Below the pieces are notes generated by a model. That model was not told the origin of the DNA. It worked only from the letters and a program-made list of their open reading frames with translations, and ran no database searches. DNA of 11,843 nucleotides from Bacteroidota bacterium. Its GTDB lineage: Bacteria; Bacteroidota; Bacteroidia; Bacteroidales; VadinHA17. Numbering within the stretch: the first letter of the stretch is position 1; each line of letters starts with the position of its first letter. The position numbers were made by a program, and so were the translations under genes. Positions 1 to 7,167 of this stretch are shown here, piece after piece. Where the stretch lies: positions 1 through 11,843 of the forward strand of contig JAUWMO010000076.1 in NCBI GenBank assembly GCA_030613125.1, written 5' to 3'.

Positions 1-111
1 ATTGTCTACATTTTGGTCTAAAATGAAGAAAAATCGCACTCCGCGATAACCAAAATAAAAACCCTCCTTTTTTCCTTTCATTAAGCTAAAGTAGGTGAAA
101 TTGTATGTTAA

Positions 112-152
112 ATAAAAAAGCGATCTAAAGTACAAAACCTTGTACGTCGCTT
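112..152 (-). terminator. Hairpin terminator of the tRNA transcript
   Basis: A two-part hairpin lies just downstream of the leftward tRNA. AAGCGA (118-123) pairs with TCGCTT (147-152), and inside it GTACAA (130-135) pairs with TTGTAC (140-145) around a four-base loop AACC. Six unpaired bases on one side and one on the other separate the two stems. On the minus strand the hairpin is followed by a T-rich tract (112-119), as expected for a Rho-independent terminator. The right side is also T-rich on the plus strand, so it could act in both directions. The assignment to the tRNA unit is inferred from position. Confidence 0.65.
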
Positions 153-163
153 ATTTTCAGTTG

Positions 164-237
164 TAGCGAGAGAGGGACTTGAACCCTCGACCTCATGATT
201 ATGAATCATACGCTCTAACCACCTGAGCTATCTCGCC
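164..237 (-). tRNA. tRNA with CAT anticodon, probably elongator tRNA-Met
   Basis: A complete 74-base cloverleaf can be folded on the minus strand. The acceptor arms GGCGAGA and TCTCGCT pair over seven positions with a G-U at the first pair. The D stem is GCTC/GAGC. The anticodon stem TATGA/TCATG encloses the loop TTCATAA, giving anticodon CAT. The T stem GAGGG/CCCTC encloses TTCAAGT. The discriminator base is A and the 3' CCA is not encoded. The G1-U72 pair and overall form suggest an elongator rather than an initiator tRNA. A tRNA-Ile2, whose CAT anticodon is modified to read AUA, cannot be excluded by eye. It shares 27 identical bases of its 5' half with the broken copy to its right. Confidence 0.92.
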
Positions 238-254
238 TTTCTTGTTTTTATTAC

Positions 255-354
255 AACTTTAAACCCGCGACCTTCCCGATTTTCAATCGGGACGCTCTAA
301 CCACCTGAGCCTTGTCCGCCGAAGTGTTTTTCCCACGCAGGCGGATATCTCGCC
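255..354 (-). pseudogene. Broken tRNA-like gene with GAA (Phe-type) anticodon, interrupted by a 35-base insert
   Basis: Read on the minus strand, this starts with GGCGAGATA, identical to the 5' end of the intact tRNA next door. It is then interrupted by 35 extra bases (311-345) and resumes with the same D arm (GCTCAGGTGGTTAGAGC). A perfect anticodon stem CCCGA/TCGGG follows, with loop TTGAAAA and anticodon GAA (Phe). The 3' part has decayed: a T-arm start GTCGCGGGTTTAAAG is recognisable, but the pairing T-stem strand and the 3' acceptor strand that should match GGCGAGA are absent. It cannot fold into a normal tRNA. It lies upstream of the intact tRNA in the same apparent transcript. The 3' boundary (about 255) is approximate. 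Confidence 0.8.
311..345. repeat. 35-base palindromic insert inside the tRNA relic
   Basis: Comparison with the intact tRNA (211-237) shows this block is extra. Flanking bases 293-310 and 346-354 match it exactly, so the insertion lies between tRNA positions 9 and 10. It consists of CTTG plus a 31-base imperfect palindrome (315-345). TCCGCC pairs with GGCGGA (6 bp), then comes a symmetric three-by-three internal loop (GAA opposite GCA), then GTG/CAC, around the loop TTTTTCC. No target duplication is visible. The shape fits a small mobile or REP-like palindrome, but only one copy is present in the window, so calling it a repeat is an inference. Confidence 0.6.
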
Positions 355-651
355 TTATATCCTTTTCCTTTACTTTATCTGCCTGAAATTCTGGCAAGTG
401 CGCTTAAACAAGCCATTCCGGCCGGCAAATATACAATTTTCCCATTCAAAAATCAATCAGTACATTGTAAGCATATATTTTTCTGGAATAATAAACACCT
501 ATCAGGCTGATATTTAGGCTTAATTGTCAACTTCAGTAAAGTAACTGATCAATATTAACCATATTTTATTTTATGATTGGATTTACATTTTTTTTTATCC
601 CTTTTTTCTCTATATTGCAATTGTATCATTAATTTGAATTTCAATAAAAAT
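355..651. other. Intergenic region between the tRNA unit and the START-like gene
   Basis: About 300 bases without a convincing gene. It holds the leftward tRNA promoter near 426-456 and must also hold whatever drives the rightward operon beginning at 652. The only rightward -7-like box I see near that gene is TTAATTTG (629-636), one mismatch from consensus and only 15 bases before the start codon, so it is weak. The stretch 570-620 is very T-rich on the plus strand. Confidence 0.5.
426..456 (-). promoter_or_regulatory. Promoter of the leftward tRNA unit
   Basis: On the minus strand the box TATATTTG (426-433) is a perfect match to the Bacteroidota -7 consensus TAnnTTTG. A TTG trinucleotide (454-456) sits 20 bases upstream, close to the usual spacing of the -33 element. 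Transcription would begin near 419, pass first through the tRNA relic and then the intact tRNA, and end at the hairpin at 112-152. The match is by eye. Confidence 0.6.
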
Positions 652-1029
652 ATGAAAACTAAATTTGAACTCGAATATACACTTAATACATCACCTAAAG
701 TACTCTATTCCCGTCTCAGTTCAGCAGGCGGCCTTTCCGAATGGTTTGCTGATGATGTGCGTATCAATGGTAAAGTATTCACTTTTATATGGGGAAGGAG
801 TGAACAGCAAGCTCAAATGATGCTGAAAAAAGAGAACAAGTTTGCACGATTTCATTGGCTTGATGATGAAGATTCAAAGTCCTATTTCGAATTCCGGATC
901 AATATTGATGAGCTAACAGGTGATGTGGCACTGATCATTACTGATTTCGCTGAAGATAACGATATTAATGATGCCAAAGAGTTGTGGGATACACAAATTG
1001 CTACACTAAAACGTATCCTGGGGCTTTAG
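652..1029 (+). CDS. START-like domain protein (SRPBCC fold), 125 aa
   Basis: A small soluble protein beginning MKTKFELEYTLNTSP. It resembles the Bacteroidota START-like family related to AHSA1/SRPBCC proteins, which fold as a helix-grip around a hydrophobic cavity. Recognisable features are the opening strand followed by SPKVLYSRLSSAGGLSEWFAD, a central strand pair (KVFTFIWGRSEQQAQ, then ARFHWLD), ELTGDVALIITDFAE, and a C-terminal helix (LWDTQIATLKRILG) that closes the cavity. No signal peptide or membrane segment is present. The frame is open back to 577, but the extra 25 residues are low-complexity and unlike the family, so ATG 652 is the chosen start. The permease begins 61 bases downstream and the two are probably co-transcribed. 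The ligand and exact role are unknown. Confidence 0.85.
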   Translation: MKTKFELEYTLNTSPKVLYSRLSSAGGLSEWFADDVRINGKVFTFIWGRSEQQAQMMLKKENKFARFHWLDDEDSKSYFEFRINIDELTGDVALIITDFAEDNDINDAKELWDTQIATLKRILGL

Positions 1030-1090
1030 TTGTACCAATTTTCATTATTACCTGATAATAACCTAATTCCGGTTACGTTAATTCAATAGA

Positions 1091-2593
1091 ATGAAACGGC
1101 TGCACCGAAATCTTTTTAAATCTTTTCTGGGCCCCCTGGTCCTTACATTCCTGATTGTGCTTTTTATAATGATTATGCAATTCCTTTGGAAGTACATTGA
1201 TGATATGGTGGGTAAAGGCCTGGATTTTAAAACCATCGGTACTCTGCTGTTTTATTTTGGATTAAGCTTTGTTCCTATGGCTTTACCTCTGGCCATTCTT
1301 CTGGCTTCATTAATGACTTTTGGAAGTCTGGGTGAAAACTCTGAGTTAACTGCAATAAAAGCAGCAGGTATCTCGCTCCAAAGATTCATGACTCCCCTGA
1401 TCATTCTTGTGATTCTTATCAGTATAGGTGCTTTTTTCTTCTCAAACAACATCCTTCCAATTACCAATTTAAAATCCAGATCCCTGCTATATGATATCCA
1501 AAGACAAAGGCCTGAGTTTAATATAAAGGTGGGCCAGTTCTATAATGGAATTGAAGGATACAGCATTAAAATAGCTGATAAAGACTATAATACAAATCTG
1601 CTGAAAAGGATCCTTATATACGACCATACTGAGAAAACAGGTAATATTTCTGTTACTTGTGCTGATTCAGGTTATATGAATATGACACCTGATGAACAGA
1701 ACATTATCCTAACCTTATATAATGGTTATTCCTACAATGAAATCAGTGATGACTCTAAAAAGAGAAAACGTTACAATGATAAAGGTCATCCCATGAGAAA
1801 AGATAAGTTTGACAAGGAAACCATTATTTTAGAATTACTGGGTTTCGGACTGAACCGTACCGATGAGGACCTTTTCAAGAATAATTATTCAATGTTGAAC
1901 TTAAAGCAACTGAAGTTAGCAACCGACTCGATAACTCAACTTCTTGACCGGAGAAAAGAGTTATTTAGAAAAACCATGCTAAGAAACCAACTTTTTACCA
2001 GCTTAGGATCACTTGGCCGATACCATAAAACTACCGAAAAGGATCATAGTTTTGATACAATCCCATTTCTGCCAAAGGACATTATTTTCCGTCATAGCCA
2101 AGGCGACCAGGAAACAATAATTGATAGAGCACTTATGATGGCCCGTAACTCAAAAAATTTTATAATCTCTTCAAAGAACACTATTCTTGCCAGAAAAGAT
2201 GTGATTAGAAGGCACGAAATTGAGTTTCACAGAAAATTCACCCTTTCATTCGCATGCTTTATTTTCTTTTTCATTGGTGCACCACTTGGGGCTATAATTC
2301 GTAAAGGAGGACTTGGTATGCCCATCACTATATCAATTCTTTTTTTTCTGGTATATCATGTCACTTCAATGTCGGGAGAAAAATTTGTCAGACAGGAAGT
2401 ACTGGATACTTATGTTGGAATGTGGCTCTCTTCTCTTTTGCTTTTACTAATTGGTATATTTCTCACATACAAATCCACCAATGATTCAGCAATTTTGAAT
2501 ATCGACACATACCTGGAACTACCGAAAAAATTATTATCACGAATTACCAACATTAGAAAGAATGGTGATAATGATATTTGGAATAAGCAATGA
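1091..2593 (+). CDS. LptF/LptG-family (YjgP/YjgQ) permease, 500 aa
   Basis: Inner-membrane permease of the family that, with the LptB ATPase, extracts lipopolysaccharide from the inner membrane and passes it to the periplasmic bridge. It has three N-terminal membrane segments (about 13-35, 48-78, 102-122), a long periplasmic part (about 123-380), and three C-terminal segments (about 383-403, 410-430, 442-461). The conserved cytoplasmic stretch after the second segment is clear: FGSLGENSELTAIKAAGISL (77-96). Just after the fourth segment comes GAPLGAIIRKGG, also typical. The periplasmic part is about 260 residues, long for the family, and basic between about 220 and 350. LptF and LptG cannot be told apart here, so no symbol is given. 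The stop overlaps the next start as ATGA. Confidence 0.9.
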   Translation: MKRLHRNLFKSFLGPLVLTFLIVLFIMIMQFLWKYIDDMVGKGLDFKTIGTLLFYFGLSFVPMALPLAILLASLMTFGSLGENSELTAIKAAGISLQRFMTPLIILVILISIGAFFFSNNILPITNLKSRSLLYDIQRQRPEFNIKVGQFYNGIEGYSIKIADKDYNTNLLKRILIYDHTEKTGNISVTCADSGYMNMTPDEQNIILTLYNGYSYNEISDDSKKRKRYNDKGHPMRKDKFDKETIILELLGFGLNRTDEDLFKNNYSMLNLKQLKLATDSITQLLDRRKELFRKTMLRNQLFTSLGSLGRYHKTTEKDHSFDTIPFLPKDIIFRHSQGDQETIIDRALMMARNSKNFIISSKNTILARKDVIRRHEIEFHRKFTLSFACFIFFFIGAPLGAIIRKGGLGMPITISILFFLVYHVTSMSGEKFVRQEVLDTYVGMWLSSLLLLLIGIFLTYKSTNDSAILNIDTYLELPKKLLSRITNIRKNGDNDIWNKQ

Positions 2594-3795
2594 AAGTACT
2601 TCAAATCTGCAATAAAGTACCTTTCCCGCCGAAAGACGGTGGATCCCTGGCCACATGGAATTTAGCCAAAGGATTAGCTCAACAAGGTGTAGATTTAACC
2701 ATTGCTGCCCTGAACACGTCTAAACATCAAATAAATAATATTCTTATTCCAGAAGAATATAACAAAAAAATCAGAATTCAAACTATTGATTTGAATACTG
2801 ATATTCGTCCGGTTAAACTCATAAGGAATCTGTTTTTTTCAAAATTACCATATAACCTGGAACGATTTCAGACAGGTGATTTTGCGAAGCTTATCGTTTC
2901 ACTTCTTTCACAATTTTCATGGGATATTATACTGCTGGAAGGGACTACACTGGCAGTGTATTTACCAGTTATCAGGAAACATACTATTACTAAAGTGGTT
3001 ATGAGGGCTCACAATGTAGAGCATATGATATGGAAAGGAGTGGCAAGATTTGAGAAATCACCGCTAAAAAAAAAGTACTTCAGTATCATTGCATCCAGAA
3101 TGAAAATATTTGAGACCAAACAACTATCAGGTTATGATGCGCTGTTGCCAATTAGTGAGGCTGATTCCTTAATTTTTCGCAAGTTTGGATTCATTGGTCC
3201 GGTCAATATCACTCCCTTCGGAATTGAAATGAAAGAATCTACCAATGATAAGGTGCCAGGTCTCCCAAATGATCTTATCTATATTGGAGCTTTAGATTGG
3301 TTACCAAACCTGGATGGATTGAAATGGTTTATTGAAAAGGTATGGACAAGTCTTCACAATAAATTCCCGGGATTACAACTGCATATTGCAGGAAGAAATC
3401 CTTCAAAAGAAATACGGAAGATGTTTTCTTCTGCAGGAATTCATTTTTACGGTGAAGTGGAAAATACATATGATTTTTTAAACAAAGGAAGTATAATGAT
3501 AGTTCCTTTGTTTGCAGGTAGCGGTATGCGTGTAAAGATCATTGAAGGTATGGCGGCAGGAAAATGCCTAATAACCACTGAACAGGGCATTGAAGGAATT
3601 TCGGCAACACCCGGGAAACATATTTTGGTAGCCAATCAGGAAAACGAATTTAAGAAATGTATTGAATCAATATTGATTGATCCTGAAAAACGCAATTCTT
3701 TACGTACTGAAGGGCAAAAATATATTCGGCAAAATTTTAATAATTTTGTCATATCTGAAAAATTAGTTGATTTTTTCAATTCCATTATTAAATGA
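2590..3795 (+). CDS. Glycosyltransferase, GT4-like (GT-B fold), 401 aa
   Basis: Cytoplasmic or membrane-associated sugar transferase with two Rossmann-like halves. The N-terminal acceptor domain opens with MKVLQICNKVPFPPKDGG, a glycine-rich start followed by the typical WNLAKGLAQQGVDLTIAAL helix and strand. The C-terminal donor domain begins near 230 (LIYIGALDWLPNLDGLKWF) and contains LQLHIAGRNP and VPLFAGSGMRVKIIEGMAAG, where E319 is the donor-binding glutamate. The first glutamate of the classical EX7E motif is replaced by serine (311), as is common in the subfamily with a GSGxR loop. It overlaps the genes on both sides by four bases. The context, between an LPS-export-type permease and a membrane GT2, suggests a role in a surface glycan. 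Sugar donor and acceptor cannot be read from sequence. Confidence 0.88.
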   Translation: MKVLQICNKVPFPPKDGGSLATWNLAKGLAQQGVDLTIAALNTSKHQINNILIPEEYNKKIRIQTIDLNTDIRPVKLIRNLFFSKLPYNLERFQTGDFAKLIVSLLSQFSWDIILLEGTTLAVYLPVIRKHTITKVVMRAHNVEHMIWKGVARFEKSPLKKKYFSIIASRMKIFETKQLSGYDALLPISEADSLIFRKFGFIGPVNITPFGIEMKESTNDKVPGLPNDLIYIGALDWLPNLDGLKWFIEKVWTSLHNKFPGLQLHIAGRNPSKEIRKMFSSAGIHFYGEVENTYDFLNKGSIMIVPLFAGSGMRVKIIEGMAAGKCLITTEQGIEGISATPGKHILVANQENEFKKCIESILIDPEKRNSLRTEGQKYIRQNFNNFVISEKLVDFFNSIIK

Positions 3796-4961
3796 CTCCC
3801 AAAATTATTTTCTGGGTTTCTGTGTTTGTGGTTTTCCATACCTACATTTTGTACCCGTTGCTTTTACGCATTTTGGCTTCAGGAAAAAAGGGAAACCAGA
3901 CTTTCTATAAAACACCGGAAGAATTTCCTTATGTGTCCATTCTTTTAGCTGTTTTCAACGAAGAAACTATTATAGAAAAGAAACTCAAGAGCCTGATGTC
4001 ACTTGAGTTTCCCGATAAAAAGCTTGAAATCATAATTGGTTCAGATGCCTCAACTGACATGACGGATACAATACTGGAAGAATTAACCAGGAACCTCGCC
4101 TATGTAAAGTTCATACGATTCAATAATCGACAGGGAAAGGCCTCAATTATTAATAAAATTTCCGCACAGGCAAAAGGTGAGATCCTGGTAATTACTGATG
4201 TGAATATAATGCACGAACCACTAAGCCTTTACTATCTGGTCCGGCATTTTAAAAATGAGAATATTGGCCTGGTTGATTCTTCCATGACTAACTCAGGTTT
4301 AGACAAACAAGGTATCTCAATCCAGGAAAAAGCTTATGTGACACGAGAGGTCAGAATAAAAAATATGGAAGGAAAAATATGGGGGACAATGATGGGTCCA
4401 TCGGGAGGTTTTTACGCTGTTAGAAAAGAAAATTTCCATGCAGTACCCGGAAACTTCCTGGTGGACGATTTCTATATTAACTTTAAAGTGCTTGAGGAAG
4501 AAAAAAAATCAATTAATGACCCGGATTCAGTTGTAATTGAAGATGTCTCCAATGATTTGTATGAGGAATTCAGAAGAAAGGTTCGTATTTCCGCCGGAAA
4601 TTTCCAGAATTTAAATGAGTTTTTTCGTTTTCTGAAAAACCCCCTCAAGCCAATTGGTTTCTGTTTCTTGTCCCACAAGGTACTGAGATGGATTGGTCCT
4701 TTTTTTATTCTGGGAGCTCTGATTTCAAATTTTTTTATAAGACATGAGTTATTTTATTCTCTAACGCTATTGCTTCAAATTATACTAATTATTATTCCAT
4801 TTATTGATCTTATATTAAGGAAAATTAAAATACATATAGTAATTTTGCGGTTCGTTACACATTTTTACAGTATGAACCTTGCGATTTTAACAGGTTTTTT
4901 ATGGTTTTTGAAAGGAATTAAATCAAATGTCTGGGAACCTACAAAAAGAAATCAATCATAA
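3792..4961 (+). CDS. Membrane-bound GT2-family glycosyltransferase, 389 aa
   Basis: Processive-type family 2 glycosyltransferase (GT-A fold). One membrane helix at the N terminus (about 3-22) is followed by the catalytic domain: VSILLAVFNEETIIEKKL, then GSDASTDMTD with D85, then ITDVN with the metal-site D136, then FLVDDF with D225-D226 as likely catalytic acids. A basic stretch RRKVRISAGNFQNL (from 261) takes the place of the QxxRW motif. The C terminus (about 300-380) has three or four hydrophobic segments. This layout resembles cellulose- or hyaluronan-synthase-like enzymes and lipid-linked sugar transferases. It starts inside the stop of the GT4 gene (ATGA) and its last 35 bases overlap ribBA, so coupled translation is likely. 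The product is unknown but probably an envelope glycan. Confidence 0.87.
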   Translation: MTPKIIFWVSVFVVFHTYILYPLLLRILASGKKGNQTFYKTPEEFPYVSILLAVFNEETIIEKKLKSLMSLEFPDKKLEIIIGSDASTDMTDTILEELTRNLAYVKFIRFNNRQGKASIINKISAQAKGEILVITDVNIMHEPLSLYYLVRHFKNENIGLVDSSMTNSGLDKQGISIQEKAYVTREVRIKNMEGKIWGTMMGPSGGFYAVRKENFHAVPGNFLVDDFYINFKVLEEEKKSINDPDSVVIEDVSNDLYEEFRRKVRISAGNFQNLNEFFRFLKNPLKPIGFCFLSHKVLRWIGPFFILGALISNFFIRHELFYSLTLLLQIILIIIPFIDLILRKIKIHIVILRFVTHFYSMNLAILTGFLWFLKGIKSNVWEPTKRNQS

Positions 4962-6216
4962 TAAGCTTCCGGATAATTATCCCGGACCGGGATTGGACAG
5001 GATTGAAGATGCTATTGAAGATATCAGGAAGGGTAAAGCAATTATTGTTGTTGATGATGCTGACAGAGAAAATGAAGGGGATTTTATTGTTGCTGCCGAG
5101 TTGGTGACAACCCAGATGGTTAATTTCATGGCTACTCATGGCCGGGGATTGATATGTGTAGCCCTTCCGGAAGAGAGATGCGAATTCCTTGAACTCGATC
5201 TTATGGTAGGAAAAAACACTTCATTTCATGAAACACAGTTTACTATTTCGGTCGATTTGTTAAGTAAGCAATCTACCACCGGAATATCCGCAGCAGACAG
5301 GGCCCGGACCATTAAAGCCCTGGTTGACCCGGAAATAATCCCCGAAGATCTGGGCAGACCAGGACATATATTTCCCCTGAAAGCCAAATCCAAAGGCATT
5401 CTGCGTAGGGCCGGTCATACTGAAGCAGCAGTAGATATCACACGGCTAGCCGGATTGAAACCGGGCGGAGCATTGGTAGAAATCATGAATGAAGATGGCA
5501 CCATGGCGCGTTTTCCCGAGCTTCAGAAAAAAGCAAAAAGGTTCAAGCTAAAAATTATATCAATTCGTGACCTGATTTCATACAAGCTGCTGAAAGAGAG
5601 TATTGTAGAGAAGGGTGTTGCAGTTAAACTGCCTGCCAGATATGGTGAATTCACATTAACACCTTTTTTGCAATTATCCAATGGACTTGAACATATTGCT
5701 CTTACAAAGGGGAATTGGACAAAAGAAGACAGTGTCCTTGTAAGGGTCCATTCTTCTTGTGTAACCGGAGACATATTTGGTTCAATGCGTTGTGATTGTG
5801 GCTCACAGCTACATGAAGCCATGAGAATGATTGAAGAAGAAGGACAGGGAGTTCTTCTTTATATGAACCAGGAAGGTCGTGGGATAGGGTTGTTTAATAA
5901 AATGAAAGCCTATAAACTTCAGGAAGAGGGAAAAGACACCATACAGGCAAATATTGATCTGGGATTCAATGCCGATGAAAGGGACTATGGAGTTGGAGCG
6001 AATATACTAAGGGAACTGGGCCTGGGGAATATCAGATTAATGACAAATAATCCGGTAAAAAGAGCCGGACTCCAGGGTTATGGACTTAAAATAGTAGAAA
6101 ATGTACATCTGGAAATTGAACCTAATAAGTTCAATGAATTTTATCTCCAGACAAAAAAGTCAAAAATGGGTCATATCCTTGAACTTGTAAAGCCTTTGAA
6201 GCTTGATGAAGAGTAA
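4927..6216 (+). CDS. ribBA: RibBA: bifunctional DHBP synthase / GTP cyclohydrolase II, 429 aa
   Basis: Cytosolic fusion catalysing the two entry reactions of riboflavin synthesis: ribulose 5-phosphate to 3,4-dihydroxy-2-butanone 4-phosphate, and GTP to the pyrimidine branch intermediate. The RibB half (about 22-220) shows DDADRENEGDF, ATHGRGLICVA, TGISAADRA, RPGHIFPL and GHTEAAVDI. The RibA half (about 225-425) shows the zinc site C278-x10-C289-x-C291 (CVTGDIFGSMRCDC), MNQEGRGIGL and NNPVKR. Both active sites look intact. The chosen ATG lies 35 bases inside the GT2 gene. It gives an N-terminal extension of about 20 residues before the conserved domain, and no later in-frame ATG precedes the first motif. 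A TTG at 4993 is a less likely alternative. The 3' end overlaps fmt by 11 bases. Confidence 0.96.
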   Translation: MSGNLQKEINHNKLPDNYPGPGLDRIEDAIEDIRKGKAIIVVDDADRENEGDFIVAAELVTTQMVNFMATHGRGLICVALPEERCEFLELDLMVGKNTSFHETQFTISVDLLSKQSTTGISAADRARTIKALVDPEIIPEDLGRPGHIFPLKAKSKGILRRAGHTEAAVDITRLAGLKPGGALVEIMNEDGTMARFPELQKKAKRFKLKIISIRDLISYKLLKESIVEKGVAVKLPARYGEFTLTPFLQLSNGLEHIALTKGNWTKEDSVLVRVHSSCVTGDIFGSMRCDCGSQLHEAMRMIEEEGQGVLLYMNQEGRGIGLFNKMKAYKLQEEGKDTIQANIDLGFNADERDYGVGANILRELGLGNIRLMTNNPVKRAGLQGYGLKIVENVHLEIEPNKFNEFYLQTKKSKMGHILELVKPLKLDEE

Positions 6217-7165
6217 AAAGGATTTCCGTATTGTTTTTATGGGGACTCCCGAATTTGCCCGGAGATCTCTTCAGAAAATCATTGATGAAAAATTCAATGT
6301 GGTTTGTGTTGTTACCGCACCAGATAAACCTGCAGGAAGAGGAAGAAAAATCAGTGAGTCTGCTGTAAAAAAAATTGCTTCCGGAAAAAAAATCCCTGTT
6401 CTTCAACCTTTGAAACTAAAAAATCCTGAATTTCTGAAAAAATTGAAGGGGTTCAGACCCGATTTGATTGTAGTTGTTGCTTTCCGTATCCTACCTGAAG
6501 AGATATGGTCTTTACCACCTGAAGGCACTATTAACCTCCACGCCTCCCTTCTGCCTGACTATCGTGGTGCAGCACCCATAAACCATGCCATTATGAATGG
6601 TGAAAAATTGACTGGAATAACAACTTTCTTCATTGAAAAGGATATAGATACAGGTGAAGTAATTCTCCGTGAAGAAGTCCCGATTCCTTTTACAATGAAT
6701 GCTGGCGAACTTCATGATGTTTTGATGGTTAAAGGTGCTGATCTTTTAGCCAAAAGTATTCATCTGATTTTTGCTGGAAATGCACCCCGGAACAGACAAA
6801 CCAAAAAAGATCAGATAAAAACAGCACATAAGATCTATCCTGAAGACTGCCGGATAAATTGGGATAAAAAACCTGTTTCAATTTATAATCATATCCGGGG
6901 ACTTTCACCCTATCCGGGAGCGTGGACTACATTACAAACAATTAACAGTACTGAAATCAATCTAAAGATCCTTGAGTCGGAGATCATTGAAGAGTCGCAT
7001 AAATATTCTATACCCTCTGTTATTTCTGATAAAAAAAACTATATCAGGATTAGTATTTCAGGAGGTTATATTGCTATCAAAGAACTTCAGTTGCCTGGGA
7101 AAAAAAGAATGAAGATTAAGGATTTTTTATCAGGCAATAAACCCGATGGCTGGAAAATAGTATAG
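6206..7165 (+). CDS. fmt: Methionyl-tRNA formyltransferase, 319 aa
   Basis: Transfers a formyl group from 10-formyltetrahydrofolate to initiator Met-tRNA before translation starts. The N-terminal catalytic domain (about 1-205) has RIVFMGTPEFARRSL, VTAPDKPAGRG, INLHASLLPDYRGAAPINHA and FFIEKDIDTG. The catalytic triad corresponds to N110, H112 and D148, offset by four from the E. coli N106, H108 and D144. The C-terminal tRNA-binding domain follows (about 210-319), with IRGLSPYPGAWT recognisable. The frame is open one codon further (TTG 6203), but ATG 6206 is the natural start and overlaps ribBA by 11 bases. It is the last gene of the rightward run. No room exists for a separate terminator, because the opposing gene ends two bases away. 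Confidence 0.96.
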   Translation: MKSKKDFRIVFMGTPEFARRSLQKIIDEKFNVVCVVTAPDKPAGRGRKISESAVKKIASGKKIPVLQPLKLKNPEFLKKLKGFRPDLIVVVAFRILPEEIWSLPPEGTINLHASLLPDYRGAAPINHAIMNGEKLTGITTFFIEKDIDTGEVILREEVPIPFTMNAGELHDVLMVKGADLLAKSIHLIFAGNAPRNRQTKKDQIKTAHKIYPEDCRINWDKKPVSIYNHIRGLSPYPGAWTTLQTINSTEINLKILESEIIEESHKYSIPSVISDKKNYIRISISGGYIAIKELQLPGKKRMKIKDFLSGNKPDGWKIV

Positions 7166-7167
7166 AG

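Noticed and set aside
1..81. Leftward open frame of 27 codons with an ATG at 79-81, running off the left edge
   Set aside because: It is too short to judge, its translation (MKGKKEGFYFGYRG and onward) matches nothing I recognise, and an open run of this length is common by chance. It could be the start of a gene beyond the window.
577..651. N-terminal extension of the START-like gene from ATG 577
   Set aside because: The 25 extra residues are rich in F, L and N, come from T-rich noncoding-looking DNA, and do not fit the family. MKTKFELEY at 652 is the natural start.
4800..4960. FMN riboswitch ahead of ribBA
   Set aside because: ribBA overlaps the GT2 gene and has no leader. None of the conserved FMN-element blocks are visible.
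6203..6205. TTG as the start of fmt
   Set aside because: The next codon is ATG and gives the usual short leader before the MGTPEFA motif, so the TTG adds nothing.
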